50,953 nucleotides of DNA from Niallia nealsonii (GTDB lineage: Bacteria > Bacillota > Bacilli > Bacillales > Cytobacillaceae), in NCBI RefSeq assembly GCF_002835805.1, contig NZ_PISE01000021.1:1-50953 (forward strand), in the 5' to 3' direction. Of the stretch, positions 1 through 9,306 are shown one piece after another. Under the pieces are notes generated by a model that was given only the letters and a program-made list of their open reading frames with translations, made no database searches and was not told the origin of the DNA. A program made the position numbers and the translations under genes. The stretch's first letter is position 1. Each line of letters starts with the position of its first letter.

Positions 1-252
1 TACAACAAACGATTAGAGGAATACGGCATTAAAGGCAGCCACTCTCGCAAAGGAAACTGCCTGGATAACGCCTGCATTGAATCCTTCTTTTCACATCTCA
101 AAACAGAGAAGTTGTATAGGATAGAGTGTAAATCAGAAGAAGAAATTAAACAAGCAATTGAGGAATATATTTATCATTATAATTATAAACGTTTTCAAAA
201 AAGACTAAAACAACGCGCGCCAGTTGAGTACCGACACGCGTTAGTTGCATAG
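1..252 (+). mobile_element. IS3-family transposase (OrfB), C-terminal fragment
   Basis: An open frame runs in from the window edge and stops at 250-252, giving 83 residues. It contains the typical end of an IS3/IS150-type DDE integrase catalytic domain: SHSRKGNCLDNACIESFF, where the E is the last acidic catalytic residue, followed by the IEEYIYHYNYKRFQ and AP.EYR block. About 17 bases past the stop is a sequence at 272-288 (gacaggggtaagacca) whose reverse complement begins TGG, as expected for an IS3 terminal repeat, so the right end probably lies near 288. Only the 3' part is in the window, so whether the element is intact cannot be judged. Confidence 0.9.
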
Positions 253-322
253 TTTTTTTGTGCTGTCTACTTGACAGGGGTAAGACCAGATTTCTAGCTT
301 TTTTATTTTTTATTAGTATATA

Positions 323-350
323 TTGCACTCTATTTCGTTTATTGTATAAT
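323..350 (+). promoter_or_regulatory. Probable sigma-A promoter of the XRE regulator/pot locus
   Basis: TTGCAC at 323-328 and TATAAT at 345-350 are separated by 16 bases. This lies just beyond the IS remnant and 90 bases before the regulator start, and is followed directly by a palindrome at 364-380. Confidence 0.65.
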
Positions 351-363
351 AAATAATGCTAAA

Positions 364-380
364 TTAAACATTATGTTTAA
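364..380. promoter_or_regulatory. Perfect 17-bp palindrome, candidate operator of the XRE-cupin regulator
   Basis: TTAAACAT-T-ATGTTTAA is a perfect inverted repeat immediately downstream of the -10 box. Imperfect copies of the TAAAC/GTTTA half-site continue to about 420. The position between promoter and helix-turn-helix regulator gene suggests autoregulation, which is an inference. Confidence 0.55.
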
Positions 381-439
381 AAATACTAAACAATATTGAT
401 TGAAAGTTTACTATTTCTAAACAAAAAGTAGGTAGAAAA

Positions 440-979
440 ATGGATATTGGCAAAAAAATAAAAAATTTACGATTAAAAAAGGGATTAACACAAGAGGAAT
501 TAGGAGAAAGAACAGATTTAAGCAAAGGCTATATATCTCAGTTAGAACGAGATTTAAGCTCTCCTTCTATTGAAACATTATTTGATATTCTTGAAGTATT
601 AGGATGTTCTCCAACAGAATTTTTTAATGAAGATTCTAAGCAGAAAGTGGTCTATCGAGAAGAAGATATGACAGATTTTTATGAGGAAGAACGCGGCTAT
701 CATGTGAAGTGGCTTGTTCCAGAGTCTAATGAAAAAGAAATGGAGCCGATCAAGTTAATTTTTTCAGCAAAAGGTGAATTTAAAAAATTTGAACCATCAA
801 GGTCTGAAACCTTTATTTATATATTAAAAGGAGAAGTAGCTTTAAGATTAGGACGAGAATTATATAAAGCAAAACAAAATGAATCCTTTTATTTCCATGC
901 AATAGATGAACATCAGCTAATAAATGTATTTGATGGAGCTTCTGAACTAATTCTTGTTGCAACAGAATCTTACTTATAG
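440..979 (+). CDS. XRE-family HTH regulator with C-terminal cupin domain
   Basis: A 179-residue protein in two parts. Residues about 1-62 form a lambda-repressor-like helix-turn-helix (IGKKIKNLRLKKGLTQEELG, then YISQLERDLSSPSIETL). Residues about 110-178 form a cupin beta-barrel (FIYILKGEVALRLG...). This architecture is that of PuuR/SinR-like regulators that sense small molecules through the cupin. It sits 58 bases before potA and reads the same way, so it probably controls polyamine uptake. The actual ligand is unknown. The start has an AAGTAGG-type ribosome site upstream. A palindromic operator candidate and promoter lie ahead of the gene. Confidence 0.88.
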   Translation: MDIGKKIKNLRLKKGLTQEELGERTDLSKGYISQLERDLSSPSIETLFDILEVLGCSPTEFFNEDSKQKVVYREEDMTDFYEEERGYHVKWLVPESNEKEMEPIKLIFSAKGEFKKFEPSRSETFIYILKGEVALRLGRELYKAKQNESFYFHAIDEHQLINVFDGASELILVATESYL

Positions 980-1037
980 GTTTGCTTTTGCATAAAGAGA
1001 GAAAAATAATAAAAAAATGTAATTAAAGGAGGATATT

Positions 1038-2138
1038 ATGCCGGATCAACCCATTATACGATTTGAAAACGTATCGAAGGTATATGATCAAAATACGCTT
1101 GTATTAGACGATGTTAGCTTTGAAATAGAGCGAGGAAAGTTTTATACCCTACTTGGACCATCTGGATGTGGGAAAACTACTATATTGCGATTGATCGCAG
1201 GTTTTATGCAGCCCTCAAAAGGCAGCATTTTTTTTAATGGATCTATTATTAATAAAATACCTGCAAATAAAAGGCAAGTAAATACAGTATTTCAAGATTA
1301 TGCTTTATTCCCCCATTTAAATGTTTTTGAAAATATTGCTTTTGGACTTAAAATAAAAAAGTGGAAAAAGAAGGCGATTGAAAAAAAAGTGGAAGAAGCA
1401 TTACGGTTTGTAAACTTAGAAGGCTATGAATATAGAGAAATTAATGAAATGTCAGGTGGTCAAAGACAGCGTGTGGCGATTGCTAGAGCAATTGTTAATG
1501 AACCAGAAGTCATTCTATTAGATGAGCCTCTTTCAGCTTTAGATTTAAAATTGCGAACAGAGATGCAATATGAATTACGAGAACTGCAAAGAAGATTAGG
1601 CATTACCTTTATTTTTGTTACACATGATCAAGAAGAGGCGTTAGCCATGTCTGATGAAATTTTTGTTTTAAATAAAGGAAAGGTAGAACAAAGCGGAACA
1701 CCGATAGATATTTATGACGAGCCAATTAATCGTTTTGTAGCAGACTTTATTGGCGAGTCTAATATTGTTTCCGCATTTATGAAAGAGGATTTTCTTTTAC
1801 AATTTGGCAGTAAAACATTCGAATGTGTAGATCAAGGATTTCATTCGAATGAACAAGTAGAAGTGGTTATACGCCCTGAAGATTTAGAGATTACTTCTAT
1901 GGATAAGGGGAAATTAAAAGTAAAGGTTGATAGTCAATTGTTTAGAGGGGTTCACTATGAAATTTGCTGTTACGATGAAGAAGGAAATGAATGGCTTGTT
2001 CATTCGACAAAAAAAGCTGCGGTAGGAGAAGAAATCGGGCTGAACTTTGAACCAGAAGCTATTCATGTTATGCGAATTGGAGAAACAGAAGAAGAGTTTG
2101 ATCGTCGTTTAGAAGCATATGACGGAGTGACAAAATGA
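1038..2138 (+). CDS. potA: Spermidine/putrescine ABC transporter ATP-binding protein
   Basis: 366 residues, the usual size for PotA. It has Walker A GPSGCGKT at about residues 40-47, Q-loop [10 protein letters not shown], signature MSGGQRQR, Walker [13 protein letters not shown] and the switch histidine in [11 protein letters not shown]-terminal TOBE-type domain (about residues 270-360) contains [10 protein letters not shown]. It hydrolyses ATP to drive polyamine import with PotB, PotC and PotD. Start chosen at the ATG preceded by AAAGGAGG. Its stop overlaps the potB start by 4 bases, indicating translational coupling. Confidence 0.95.
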   Translation: MPDQPIIRFENVSKVYDQNTLVLDDVSFEIERGKFYTLLGPSGCGKTTILRLIAGFMQPSKGSIFFNGSIINKIPANKRQVNTVFQDYALFPHLNVFENIAFGLKIKKWKKKAIEKKVEEALRFVNLEGYEYREINEMSGGQRQRVAIARAIVNEPEVILLDEPLSALDLKLRTEMQYELRELQRRLGITFIFVTHDQEEALAMSDEIFVLNKGKVEQSGTPIDIYDEPINRFVADFIGESNIVSAFMKEDFLLQFGSKTFECVDQGFHSNEQVEVVIRPEDLEITSMDKGKLKVKVDSQLFRGVHYEICCYDEEGNEWLVHSTKKAAVGEEIGLNFEPEAIHVMRIGETEEEFDRRLEAYDGVTK

Positions 2139-2935
2139 AAAATAGAGTGAAGTGGTATACAATACCCTATTATCTTTGGATTGCTTTATTTGTTATAGCG
2201 CCAGTGGCACTAATTATTTATTATTCTTTTTTTGATATCGAAGGGAATTTCACTTTAGTTAATTATCAGAAGTTCTTTACACCTGTTTATATAAAAATGA
2301 CCTTAAGTTCCTTTTGGTATGCATTTTTAATTACACTTTTTTCTTTGCTTATTGCCTATCCAACAGCCTACTTTTTAACCAAAACAAAACATAAACAATT
2401 GTGGCTATTATTAATTATCCTGCCTTCATGGATTAATCTATTATTAAAAGCATATGCATTTTTAGGTATTTTTGGAACATATGGAGAAGCAAATGAACTG
2501 CTAGAATTTGTTGGCATTGGTAAAAAGCAAATTTTGTTTACTGATTTCAGTTTTTTATTTGTAAGTGTTTATATTTTTATCCCATTTATGATTTTGCCTA
2601 TTTTCAATTCGCTGGAAAAGCTGAATGGGAGTCTTTTAGATGCATCGCAAGATTTAGGAGCTTCAACTTGGGTTACGTTTAAACGGGTTATCTTTCCGTT
2701 AACGATTGATGGAGTAAAGTCAGGGTGCCAAGCTGTTTTTATCCCAGCATTATCTTTATTTATGATTACAAGATTGATTGCAGGAAACCGGGTTATAACC
2801 CTTGGAACGGCCATCGAACAACATTTTTTAATTACACAAGATTGGGGTATGGGCTCCACTATTGCGGTATTCCTTATTATGATCATGATATTAATAATGA
2901 TTCTTACTGGGAGTAAAAGGAGGGAGCATAAATAA
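2135..2935 (+). CDS. potB: Spermidine/putrescine ABC transporter permease
   Basis: 266 residues with about six hydrophobic membrane segments. The binding-protein-dependent permease EAA-type loop reads [21 protein letters not shown] (about residues 167-187), which docks on PotA. It starts in an ATGA overlap with potA and ends one base into the potC start. The first permease of the cognate pair, it forms the channel with PotC. Confidence 0.93.
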   Translation: MKNRVKWYTIPYYLWIALFVIAPVALIIYYSFFDIEGNFTLVNYQKFFTPVYIKMTLSSFWYAFLITLFSLLIAYPTAYFLTKTKHKQLWLLLIILPSWINLLLKAYAFLGIFGTYGEANELLEFVGIGKKQILFTDFSFLFVSVYIFIPFMILPIFNSLEKLNGSLLDASQDLGASTWVTFKRVIFPLTIDGVKSGCQAVFIPALSLFMITRLIAGNRVITLGTAIEQHFLITQDWGMGSTIAVFLIMIMILIMILTGSKRREHK

Positions 2936-3738
2936 TGAAAAAATTATCTGGATTTTCTATTGCTTATTTAGTACTTGTTTTTGTTGTTTTATATGCTCCT
3001 ATTTTTTACCTTATTTTTTACTCCTTTAATAGCGGAGGCATGATGCACCATTTTGAAGGATTTACTTTAAAGTGGTATAAAGAATTGTTTGATGATATGA
3101 GGCTATTCATCATTGTGCTAAATACGATAATTGTTGCTTTGTTATCTGCATTTATCGCAACAATTATTGGTGTGCTTGGAGCAATTAGCATTTCGATGTT
3201 CCAAAAGAAGAAATGGAAGAATGGAATTCTTTCTTTAAACAACGTATTAATTGTTAGTCCTGATGTTATTATTGGGGCATCCTTCCTTATTTTATTTACA
3301 ATTATAGGAATAAAACTAGGTTTTGTATCTGTTTTATTATCCCATATTGCTTTTTCTATTCCTATAGTAGTTATTATGGTATTGCCAAAGCTTCAAGAGA
3401 TGAGTGTGAACTTAGTGGATGCAGCACTTGATTTGGGAGCAAGTTGGAAGGACGTTCTTACGAAAGTTATTTTGCCATATATTTCTCCAGGAATTTATGC
3501 AGGCTTTTTTATGGCATTAACCTATTCATTAGATGATTTCGCCGTAACTTTTTTTGTTACAGGAAATGGATTTACCACATTATCTGTTGAAATCTATTCA
3601 TTAGCTAGGAGAGGCGTTTCTTTAAATATTAATGCATTGTCGGCAATATTATTTCTGTTCACGTTATTGCTTGTTGTAGGCTACTACTTCATTAATAGAA
3701 GAACAAGTAAAGGGTCTAATATGGGGGTGAACAAATGA
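2935..3738 (+). CDS. potC: Spermidine/putrescine ABC transporter permease
   Basis: 267 residues, about six membrane segments, and an EAA loop DAALDLGASWKDVLTKVILP (about residues 161-180). It is homologous in layout to PotB and partners with it in the membrane. Start ATG overlaps the last base of the potB stop and is preceded by an AAAGGAGGG ribosome site. Its end overlaps the potD start by 4 bases. Confidence 0.93.
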   Translation: MKKLSGFSIAYLVLVFVVLYAPIFYLIFYSFNSGGMMHHFEGFTLKWYKELFDDMRLFIIVLNTIIVALLSAFIATIIGVLGAISISMFQKKKWKNGILSLNNVLIVSPDVIIGASFLILFTIIGIKLGFVSVLLSHIAFSIPIVVIMVLPKLQEMSVNLVDAALDLGASWKDVLTKVILPYISPGIYAGFFMALTYSLDDFAVTFFVTGNGFTTLSVEIYSLARRGVSLNINALSAILFLFTLLLVVGYYFINRRTSKGSNMGVNK

Positions 3739-4808
3739 AATCACTCCTGCGTGGGCTTATTATTATAGTAGTATTAGCCATTGCACTTTTGGTTATAGTG
3801 GATAAATTGAATTCATCGAGTGGCTACAAAAGCGGCAATACGTTAACCGTTTATAATTGGGGAGATTATATAGATGCTGACTTAATTAAGAAGTTCGAAA
3901 AGGAAACAGGAATAAAAGTAGTTTATGAGACATTTGATTCAAATGAAGCGATGATGACAAAAATCCAACAAGGTGGAACAAATTATGATATCGCTATTCC
4001 ATCTGAATATATGATAGATAAGATGAAAGAAGAAAACTTGCTTCTTCCAATTGATTATTCGAAGATACCAAATGTAAAAAATATTGATCGGCGATTTATG
4101 GATTTATCTTTTGATCCGGAAAACAAATATTCTATTCCATACTTTTGGGGAACAGTGGGAATTGTGTATAATTCTAATATGTTAAACGGCAAAAAAATAA
4201 CTTCGTGGGAAGATTTATGGGATAAAGATTTAAAAAACCAAATATTATTGGTGGACGGTGCAAGAGAAATAATGGGGATGAGTTTAAATAGTCTACATTA
4301 TTCTTTAAATGATAAAAACCATCAGCATTTAAGAGAAGCAAAAGAAAAATTGGATACGTTAACCCCTAATGTAAAAGCAATTGTTGGTGATGAAATTAGA
4401 ATGTTGATTGAAAATGGTGAAGCATCAGTAGGCGTCTTATGGTCTGGCATGGCCTCAGAGATTATGTGGGAAAATGAAGAGGTGGAATATGTAGTTCCAA
4501 AAGAGGGGTCAAATCTTTGGTTTGATAATATGGTAATTCCTAAAACTGCTAAAAATATTAACGGAGCACATAAGTTTATCAATTTTATGCTAGATGCAAA
4601 AAATGCTGCGCAAAATACAGAATATGTGGGTTATTCTACGCCAAATAAAGCAGCAATGAAATATTTGCCGAAAGAGACTATAGAAGATAAACGCTTTTAT
4701 TTAGATGAAGCAATGACTGCTAAATTGGAAGTGTACGAAAATCTTGGCCAAAAATCACTTGCAGAATATAATGATTTGTTTTTAGAATTTAAAATGCATC
4801 GTAAGTAG
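3735..4808 (+). CDS. potD: Polyamine-binding protein of the Pot transporter
   Basis: 357 residues. An N-terminal hydrophobic stretch (about residues 5-24) is followed by the periplasmic-binding-protein fold of PotD: LTVYNWGDYID at about residue 38, YDIAIPSEYMIDKM, SIPYFWGTVGIVYN and WFDNMVIPKTAKN. It binds spermidine or putrescine outside the membrane and delivers it to PotBC. Unusually for a Gram-positive binding protein there is no cysteine near the end of the signal segment, so it is either membrane-anchored by an uncleaved helix or released. Last gene of the operon. Confidence 0.93.
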   Translation: MKSLLRGLIIIVVLAIALLVIVDKLNSSSGYKSGNTLTVYNWGDYIDADLIKKFEKETGIKVVYETFDSNEAMMTKIQQGGTNYDIAIPSEYMIDKMKEENLLLPIDYSKIPNVKNIDRRFMDLSFDPENKYSIPYFWGTVGIVYNSNMLNGKKITSWEDLWDKDLKNQILLVDGAREIMGMSLNSLHYSLNDKNHQHLREAKEKLDTLTPNVKAIVGDEIRMLIENGEASVGVLWSGMASEIMWENEEVEYVVPKEGSNLWFDNMVIPKTAKNINGAHKFINFMLDAKNAAQNTEYVGYSTPNKAAMKYLPKETIEDKRFYLDEAMTAKLEVYENLGQKSLAEYNDLFLEFKMHRK

Positions 4809-4843
4809 CAAAAAGCTGGGCATAAGATGCCCAGCTTTTTGCT
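4807..4843 (+). terminator. Rho-independent terminator of potABCD
   Basis: AGCAAAAAGCTGGGCA and TGCCCAGCTTTTTGCT form a 16-bp perfect stem with loop TAAGA, starting at the potD stop codon. The distal arm supplies the T run, and the symmetry would also allow termination from the other side. Confidence 0.9.
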
Positions 4844-4910
4844 ATTCATTTTCTTTTTATAGGATGAAGAAATTCAGATTAGAAAATACTATAAAAAAGA
4901 GGTGAAAGTT

Positions 4911-5681
4911 ATGATAAAAAAAGTCATGTTAATAATTTTGCTGTTCTTTTCCTTTCCTATGAATGCAGCTATCCATGCAAAAGAAAAAGAAAGCAAAAAA
5001 GCATTGGCAATTGTTATTGATGATTTTGGCAATAACATGAAGGGAACAGAAGATATGCTGAATCTTCCTGTTCCTATAACAGCAGCTATTATGCCATTTT
5101 TGCCAACGAGCAAGGAGGATGCAGTTAGAGCGCATAAAAAAGGGCATGAAGTTATTGTACATTTGCCATTGGAGCCAAAAAAAGGGAAAAAAAGTTGGCT
5201 GGGACCTGGGGCTATCACAACAGATTTAAGTGACAAGGAAATAAGAAAAAGAACAAAAGATGCAATAGAGAGTATTCCATTTGCGGTCGGTATGAACCAT
5301 CATATGGGATCCAAAGCGACAGAAGATGAAAGAGTAATGCGCATCATTTTAGACGAATGTCTAAAACATAATTTATTCTATTTAGACAGCAAAACAACGG
5401 GAAATAGTGTGATCAAAAAATTAGCAGAAGAAATGCATGTACCTTATTTAGAAAATAATTTATTTTTTGATCATGTTTATTCTAATCAGCATATTGTCAA
5501 ACAGGCAAATAAAGTAGCAAATGAACTGGATGATCAAGAGAAGTTAATTGCTATTGGTCATGTAGGAGTCTCAGGGCCAATGGTGGTAAATGTTTTAAAA
5601 GAATATATTCCTGTTTTCCAGCAAGAGGCAGATATTGTACCGCTGTCTAAACTGGTAGATGGTTATGAATTAATAAAGTGA
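4911..5681 (+). CDS. Divergent polysaccharide deacetylase family protein (YibQ-like)
   Basis: 256 residues from the ATG at 4911. An in-frame GTG at 4902 lies inside the ribosome site AGAGGTG and is less likely. Residues about 1-24 are a signal peptide ending near AIHAKE. The remainder has the NodB-like fold of the divergent polysaccharide deacetylase family (PF04748): AIVIDDFGNN, HEVIVHLPLEP, VGMNHHMGS and FYLDSKTT. Family members are secreted, and most have unknown substrates, so deacetylase activity is inferred from fold only. It stands alone, between the pot terminator and a shared terminator at 5741-5812. Confidence 0.88.
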   Translation: MIKKVMLIILLFFSFPMNAAIHAKEKESKKALAIVIDDFGNNMKGTEDMLNLPVPITAAIMPFLPTSKEDAVRAHKKGHEVIVHLPLEPKKGKKSWLGPGAITTDLSDKEIRKRTKDAIESIPFAVGMNHHMGSKATEDERVMRIILDECLKHNLFYLDSKTTGNSVIKKLAEEMHVPYLENNLFFDHVYSNQHIVKQANKVANELDDQEKLIAIGHVGVSGPMVVNVLKEYIPVFQQEADIVPLSKLVDGYELIK

Positions 5682-5740
5682 AGCTTTAATTAGTGGAGAT
5701 TTTATTGCCAGTTAAATAGTGATAAATAAAAAAATGCCAT

Positions 5741-5812
5741 AAAAAAGAAGAATATATCATCACGCTGTATAAATTGTTTATACATAACGCTGATATATCC
5801 TTCTTCTTTTTA
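5741..5812. terminator. Bidirectional terminator between the deacetylase-family gene and the channel gene
   Basis: AAAAAAGAAG with AATATATCA pairs with TGATATAT-CC-TTCTTCTTTTT, leaving a two-base bulge. Inside it is a second perfect hairpin, GTATAAA-TTG-TTTATAC. A and T runs flank both sides, so convergent transcripts from both neighbours can end here. Confidence 0.75.
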
Positions 5813-5858
5813 AGTGTAAACTATGAAACGGGTTTCATATCAATTTTCTTTACCAAGC

Positions 5859-7373
5859 TTAGATATTTTTTTCATCATTATTTTTATTGACTTTTGTATT
5901 TTCCATTGCGGTATCTAATTTGCGCAAATGTTTGGCAGCAAAATCTTTTCCGCCAAGTCCAAAGGCAAGTCCAAAAGCTAATGCTAATCCACCGAGTATG
6001 AGAATAAAGGCAGAGTTGACAATAGATGAAGCAACGCGTAATTGATCTAGTGCCATAAAGATAGAAATAGTGATAATTGCATATTTAGCAATTGCAGGAA
6101 GCAAGCGGAAATGAGCGCCTTGTAAGAATCCGCCTAAAATCCTTTGAACTAAATAGCCTAACCATAAACCTACTCCGATAATAGCGATAGCTGCAATAAC
6201 TTGCGGCAAATAGGCTACAACAGCAGTAGAAAGAGTTACTAAAAATTGTAATCCTACTAAATTTAGAGCTTGTACGGCAAGCAAGAATACAATTAATACT
6301 TGTACAATAGAACCGATGATGGATGAAATATTTGATGTTGCTTTAATGCCCATTTTACGTACATAAGAATCTAATCCTAAGTTTACTAATAAGGCAACAA
6401 CCATTTGTTTTACCCATTTTCCTAACCAAACACCAATTAAAATTAAGAAAATCGCAACAGCTATATTTGGAATCATTGTTAGAATATCATTTAGCATCTT
6501 AATAGCAGGATCAGAAATCCCTTGAATATCCAGCTTATCTAATGCAGATATAATAGTTGGAATCATAATGAAAATAAAAACGATATTGCCAATAATAGAA
6601 GATAAACTAGTATTTTCAAATAACTTATTTAAACCAATGCGCTGCACTAAATTTTCTATGCCAATGCTTTGGAGAAGGTTTGTAACAATGGTACGGACGA
6701 TTTTTGCAACAAAATATCCAACTAATACAATTAAGGCAGCAGCTAATAATTTTGGCAAAAATGCTAGAATATTATGAAGCATATTAGTAAATGGTTCCGA
6801 AACACCTTGAAGGTTTAAAGCACCTAATACGGCAGGCAAAAATAATAATAGTACAAAGTAAAAACTAATAGCAGCAACTTTGTCCACTATATTGGTATGA
6901 TTTTTTCCTTCTGTAACATTCCACTTTTGAAGTTTTTCATGGGCTTGTAAAGTGCTGCCGGCTTTTTTGATGATAAACTTTAAGCTTGAGGCGACAATCC
7001 AAGCAAATATTAAAATAATAGCAGCTTTTAGGATATTTGGTATTGCTCCTAACAGAGAGGAAAGCATATTAACTAATGGAGCAGTAAATGCCGTTAAATT
7101 TAATATATTAAAAAATAATGTAAATACAAATACCAATAAGATATAATAAATTACTTTGCTTATAATTTTTTCAGAAGAGTATTTTCGATTAGGTTTTGTG
7201 CCTTCTCTGAAAAGCTTATTATCAAGATTTGTTTTTTGTAACCCTTTAAGAATTGCCTTTTCAATAAATTTAGCAATAATCCATCCAATGATTAATACTA
7301 AAATTGCTAATAGAAAGTCAGGAAGTCTATCTAAATAATAGCCCCACCCATTCCAAAAATTTGTATTGTTCAT
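5859..7373 (-). CDS. Mechanosensitive ion channel-like multi-TM protein (conserved TM-helix repeats)
   Basis: 504 residues, mostly membrane helices. A unit of about 100 residues is repeated, each with a pattern like LPDFLLAILVLIIGWIIAKF or LPKLLAAALIVLVGYFVAKI and then an amphipathic stretch (TNLLQSIGIENLVQRIGL). These are the conserved TM helices (PF05552) of MscS-related CmpX-type proteins. The tail contains GLALAFGLAFGLGGKDFAAK, resembling the MscS pore-lining glycine/alanine helix. A role in osmotic response is inferred from family. It is a single-gene unit with ATG at 7371-7373. Confidence 0.85.
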   Translation of the reverse strand: MNNTNFWNGWGYYLDRLPDFLLAILVLIIGWIIAKFIEKAILKGLQKTNLDNKLFREGTKPNRKYSSEKIISKVIYYILLVFVFTLFFNILNLTAFTAPLVNMLSSLLGAIPNILKAAIILIFAWIVASSLKFIIKKAGSTLQAHEKLQKWNVTEGKNHTNIVDKVAAISFYFVLLLFLPAVLGALNLQGVSEPFTNMLHNILAFLPKLLAAALIVLVGYFVAKIVRTIVTNLLQSIGIENLVQRIGLNKLFENTSLSSIIGNIVFIFIMIPTIISALDKLDIQGISDPAIKMLNDILTMIPNIAVAIFLILIGVWLGKWVKQMVVALLVNLGLDSYVRKMGIKATSNISSIIGSIVQVLIVFLLAVQALNLVGLQFLVTLSTAVVAYLPQVIAAIAIIGVGLWLGYLVQRILGGFLQGAHFRLLPAIAKYAIITISIFMALDQLRVASSIVNSAFILILGGLALAFGLAFGLGGKDFAAKHLRKLDTAMENTKVNKNNDEKNI

Positions 7374-7507
7374 ACAATTATCACTCCTTATATTCCTAGT
7401 AGATTAATTAACATTTACCCCCACATTATTTGAATAAACGGAAAAAAATGAAAAAATGACCCTTTAGGAAAAAAAGGAGAAAGAATTGAGAAAATAAGTT
7501 TACTGTA

Positions 7508-7537
7508 CAAAAAAAGAGGGAAAAATACTCCCTCTTT
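7508..7537 (-). terminator. Terminator of the Ktr subunit gene
   Basis: On the minus strand, AAAGAGGG-(AGTATTTTT)-CCCTCTTT forms an 8-bp stem followed by a T run. It begins one base beyond the stop codon of the 7539-8195 gene. Confidence 0.85.
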
Positions 7538-7538
7538 C

Positions 7539-8195
7539 TTAAAGACCCTCTTCTTCAAATTTATATATATCTTCGTTTTTACCGATCACTATTAATGTAT
7601 CGCCTTTTTGTATATATTCATCCGCAGAAGGAGATACAATGGTCTCTCCTTTTCTTTGAATGCCAATAATCGTACAGCCAAATTTTGCACGTATATCTAG
7701 TTCTAAAAGTGTCTTTTGATGAACCTTTTTAGAGGCAACCATTTCCACTATTCCATGTTCTTTAGACAGTTCGATATAATCAATCATTTTTTCGGAAACA
7801 ACATGATGAGCTATTCTTTTTGCCATATCTTTTTCTGGATGAATAACGCGATCGGCTCCTATTTTTTCTAGCACTCTTTTATGATAATTATCCGAAGCCT
7901 TTACCCATACTTGACTAATTCCTAGTTCCTTCAAAATAAGGGTTGCGAGTATACTTGACTCTACATCATCTCCAAATGAAACAAAGGCATGGTCCATATT
8001 TCTAAGACCAAGTTGAGCAAAAGATTCCATCGACAAGGTTTTAAGCTGAACACAATGTGTAGCAAGTCCTTGATATTTTTCTACTCTTTCAATAGATTGA
8101 TCTATGGCCATCACTTCTGCTTTCATTTCATAAAATACTTCTACAAGACTTCCTCCAAAATTCCCTAGGCCAATGACAACAAATTGTTTATTCAT
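7539..8195 (-). CDS. ktrC: Ktr potassium uptake system cytosolic RCK subunit (KtrA/KtrC type)
   Basis: 218 residues. RCK_N domain (about residues 1-120) has the nucleotide-binding glycine motif VIGLGNFGGS, the acidic MAIDQ end of beta-2 and the LRNMDHAFVSFG block. It is followed by KIGADRVIHPEKDMAKRIA and an RCK_C domain (about residues 135-218). This subunit gates the KtrB/KtrD potassium channel in response to nucleotides. B. subtilis KtrA is encoded next to its channel and KtrC alone. This gene is alone, so ktrC is favoured, but sequence features resemble both paralogues. It has its own terminator. Confidence 0.88.
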   Translation of the reverse strand: MNKQFVVIGLGNFGGSLVEVFYEMKAEVMAIDQSIERVEKYQGLATHCVQLKTLSMESFAQLGLRNMDHAFVSFGDDVESSILATLILKELGISQVWVKASDNYHKRVLEKIGADRVIHPEKDMAKRIAHHVVSEKMIDYIELSKEHGIVEMVASKKVHQKTLLELDIRAKFGCTIIGIQRKGETIVSPSADEYIQKGDTLIVIGKNEDIYKFEEEGL

Positions 8196-8356
8196 CTATA
8201 AACCTCCAATTTATAATGCAGTTATATCATTATTATAAAGAGAATTAGTTGGGAATGGGAGGAATAGCCTTTGATTCCTTATGTTTTTCCCTCTTTCCCC
8301 GCATTATTTTTTGACAAAATGGGTAAAGAATAGCAAGTTAAGAGAGGATGAAAGGA

Positions 8357-9256
8357 ATGAAATATAAAAAAGGATTACTTCTATATAATGGGAATTCAGG
8401 GAACCAAGAGATACACTCTTTAATAGGTAGTATTATGCAAACATTATCAAGAGAATTAGAAGAAGTGCATGTATATCAAACATTTTATGCTCAACACGCA
8501 AAAGAATTATGCCGAACATTTGGGGAGCAAGTTGATCTAGTAATTATACTAGGAGGGGATGGGACTATCCATGAGTGCATTAATGGATTATCTAATCTTC
8601 TAAAAAGACCAACACTTGCGATTTTGCCTGGAGGAACTTGCAATGACTTTTCTAGATCATTAAATATATCACAAAATATTGAAATGGCTATAGAGGAGCT
8701 AATACGTGGAGAGGAAGTGCTTGTAGATATAGGAAAAGTGAATAAAGATTATTTTTTGAACTTTTTTGGAATTGGCTTAGTTGCGGAAACCTCTAATAAT
8801 ATAAAATTGGGAGAAAAAAACGTATTAGGAAAAGCAAGCTATTTATTAAGTGCTGTTAGGACGTTAAAGCAAGCAGATCTGTTTTTTCTAAAGATAGAAG
8901 CGGATGGAAAAGTCATAGAATTGCAAGCCGCTATGGTATTAGTAGCCAATGGAAAGTATCTGGGAGGGAAAATGCTTCCCTTTCAAGCTATTGATTATAT
9001 GGATGGATATTTAGATGTATTTATTATTAAAAACCCAAATTTTCAAGCAGTGAAAGATATTTTTTCTATGAGAAAAGTTGCTTCTGATGAAATTGTGCAA
9101 GAGGAAATTATTTATTACAGAGTAAAAGAAGTGAAAATCACGGCAGAAGAAAACTTAGATGTGGATATGGATGGAGAAATTTATACAACGACACCAAGTG
9201 ATATAAAAGTGCTTCCAGGGCATCTTCGTTTCCTTAAACCTGTTGGGATAGCATAA
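8357..9256 (+). CDS. YegS/BmrU-type diacylglycerol/lipid kinase
   Basis: 299 residues from the ATG at 8357. The ATG at 8348 abuts the ribosome site AGAGAGG and is too close, whereas 8357 has spacing of 9. The catalytic domain shows LVIILGGDGTIHECINGL (GGDGT at about residue 70) and the LPGGTCNDFSRSL motif, in which TCND replaces the usual TAND. A C-terminal beta-sandwich contains VANGKYLGGKMLPF and VDMDGE. Such enzymes phosphorylate diacylglycerol or related lipids at the membrane face. The substrate of this one is not established. It ends at a bidirectional terminator. Confidence 0.88.
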   Translation: MKYKKGLLLYNGNSGNQEIHSLIGSIMQTLSRELEEVHVYQTFYAQHAKELCRTFGEQVDLVIILGGDGTIHECINGLSNLLKRPTLAILPGGTCNDFSRSLNISQNIEMAIEELIRGEEVLVDIGKVNKDYFLNFFGIGLVAETSNNIKLGEKNVLGKASYLLSAVRTLKQADLFFLKIEADGKVIELQAAMVLVANGKYLGGKMLPFQAIDYMDGYLDVFIIKNPNFQAVKDIFSMRKVASDEIVQEEIIYYRVKEVKITAEENLDVDMDGEIYTTTPSDIKVLPGHLRFLKPVGIA

Positions 9257-9265
9257 AGCTTATAG

Positions 9266-9302
9266 AAAAGACCGTCTATTTTATCACTTTAGACGGTCTT
9301 TA
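9266..9302. terminator. Bidirectional terminator between lipid kinase and dps
   Basis: AAAGACCGTCTA and TAGACGGTCTTT form a perfect 12-bp stem with an 11-base loop, flanked by A and T runs, between two convergent genes. Confidence 0.9.
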
Positions 9303-9306
9303 TAGC

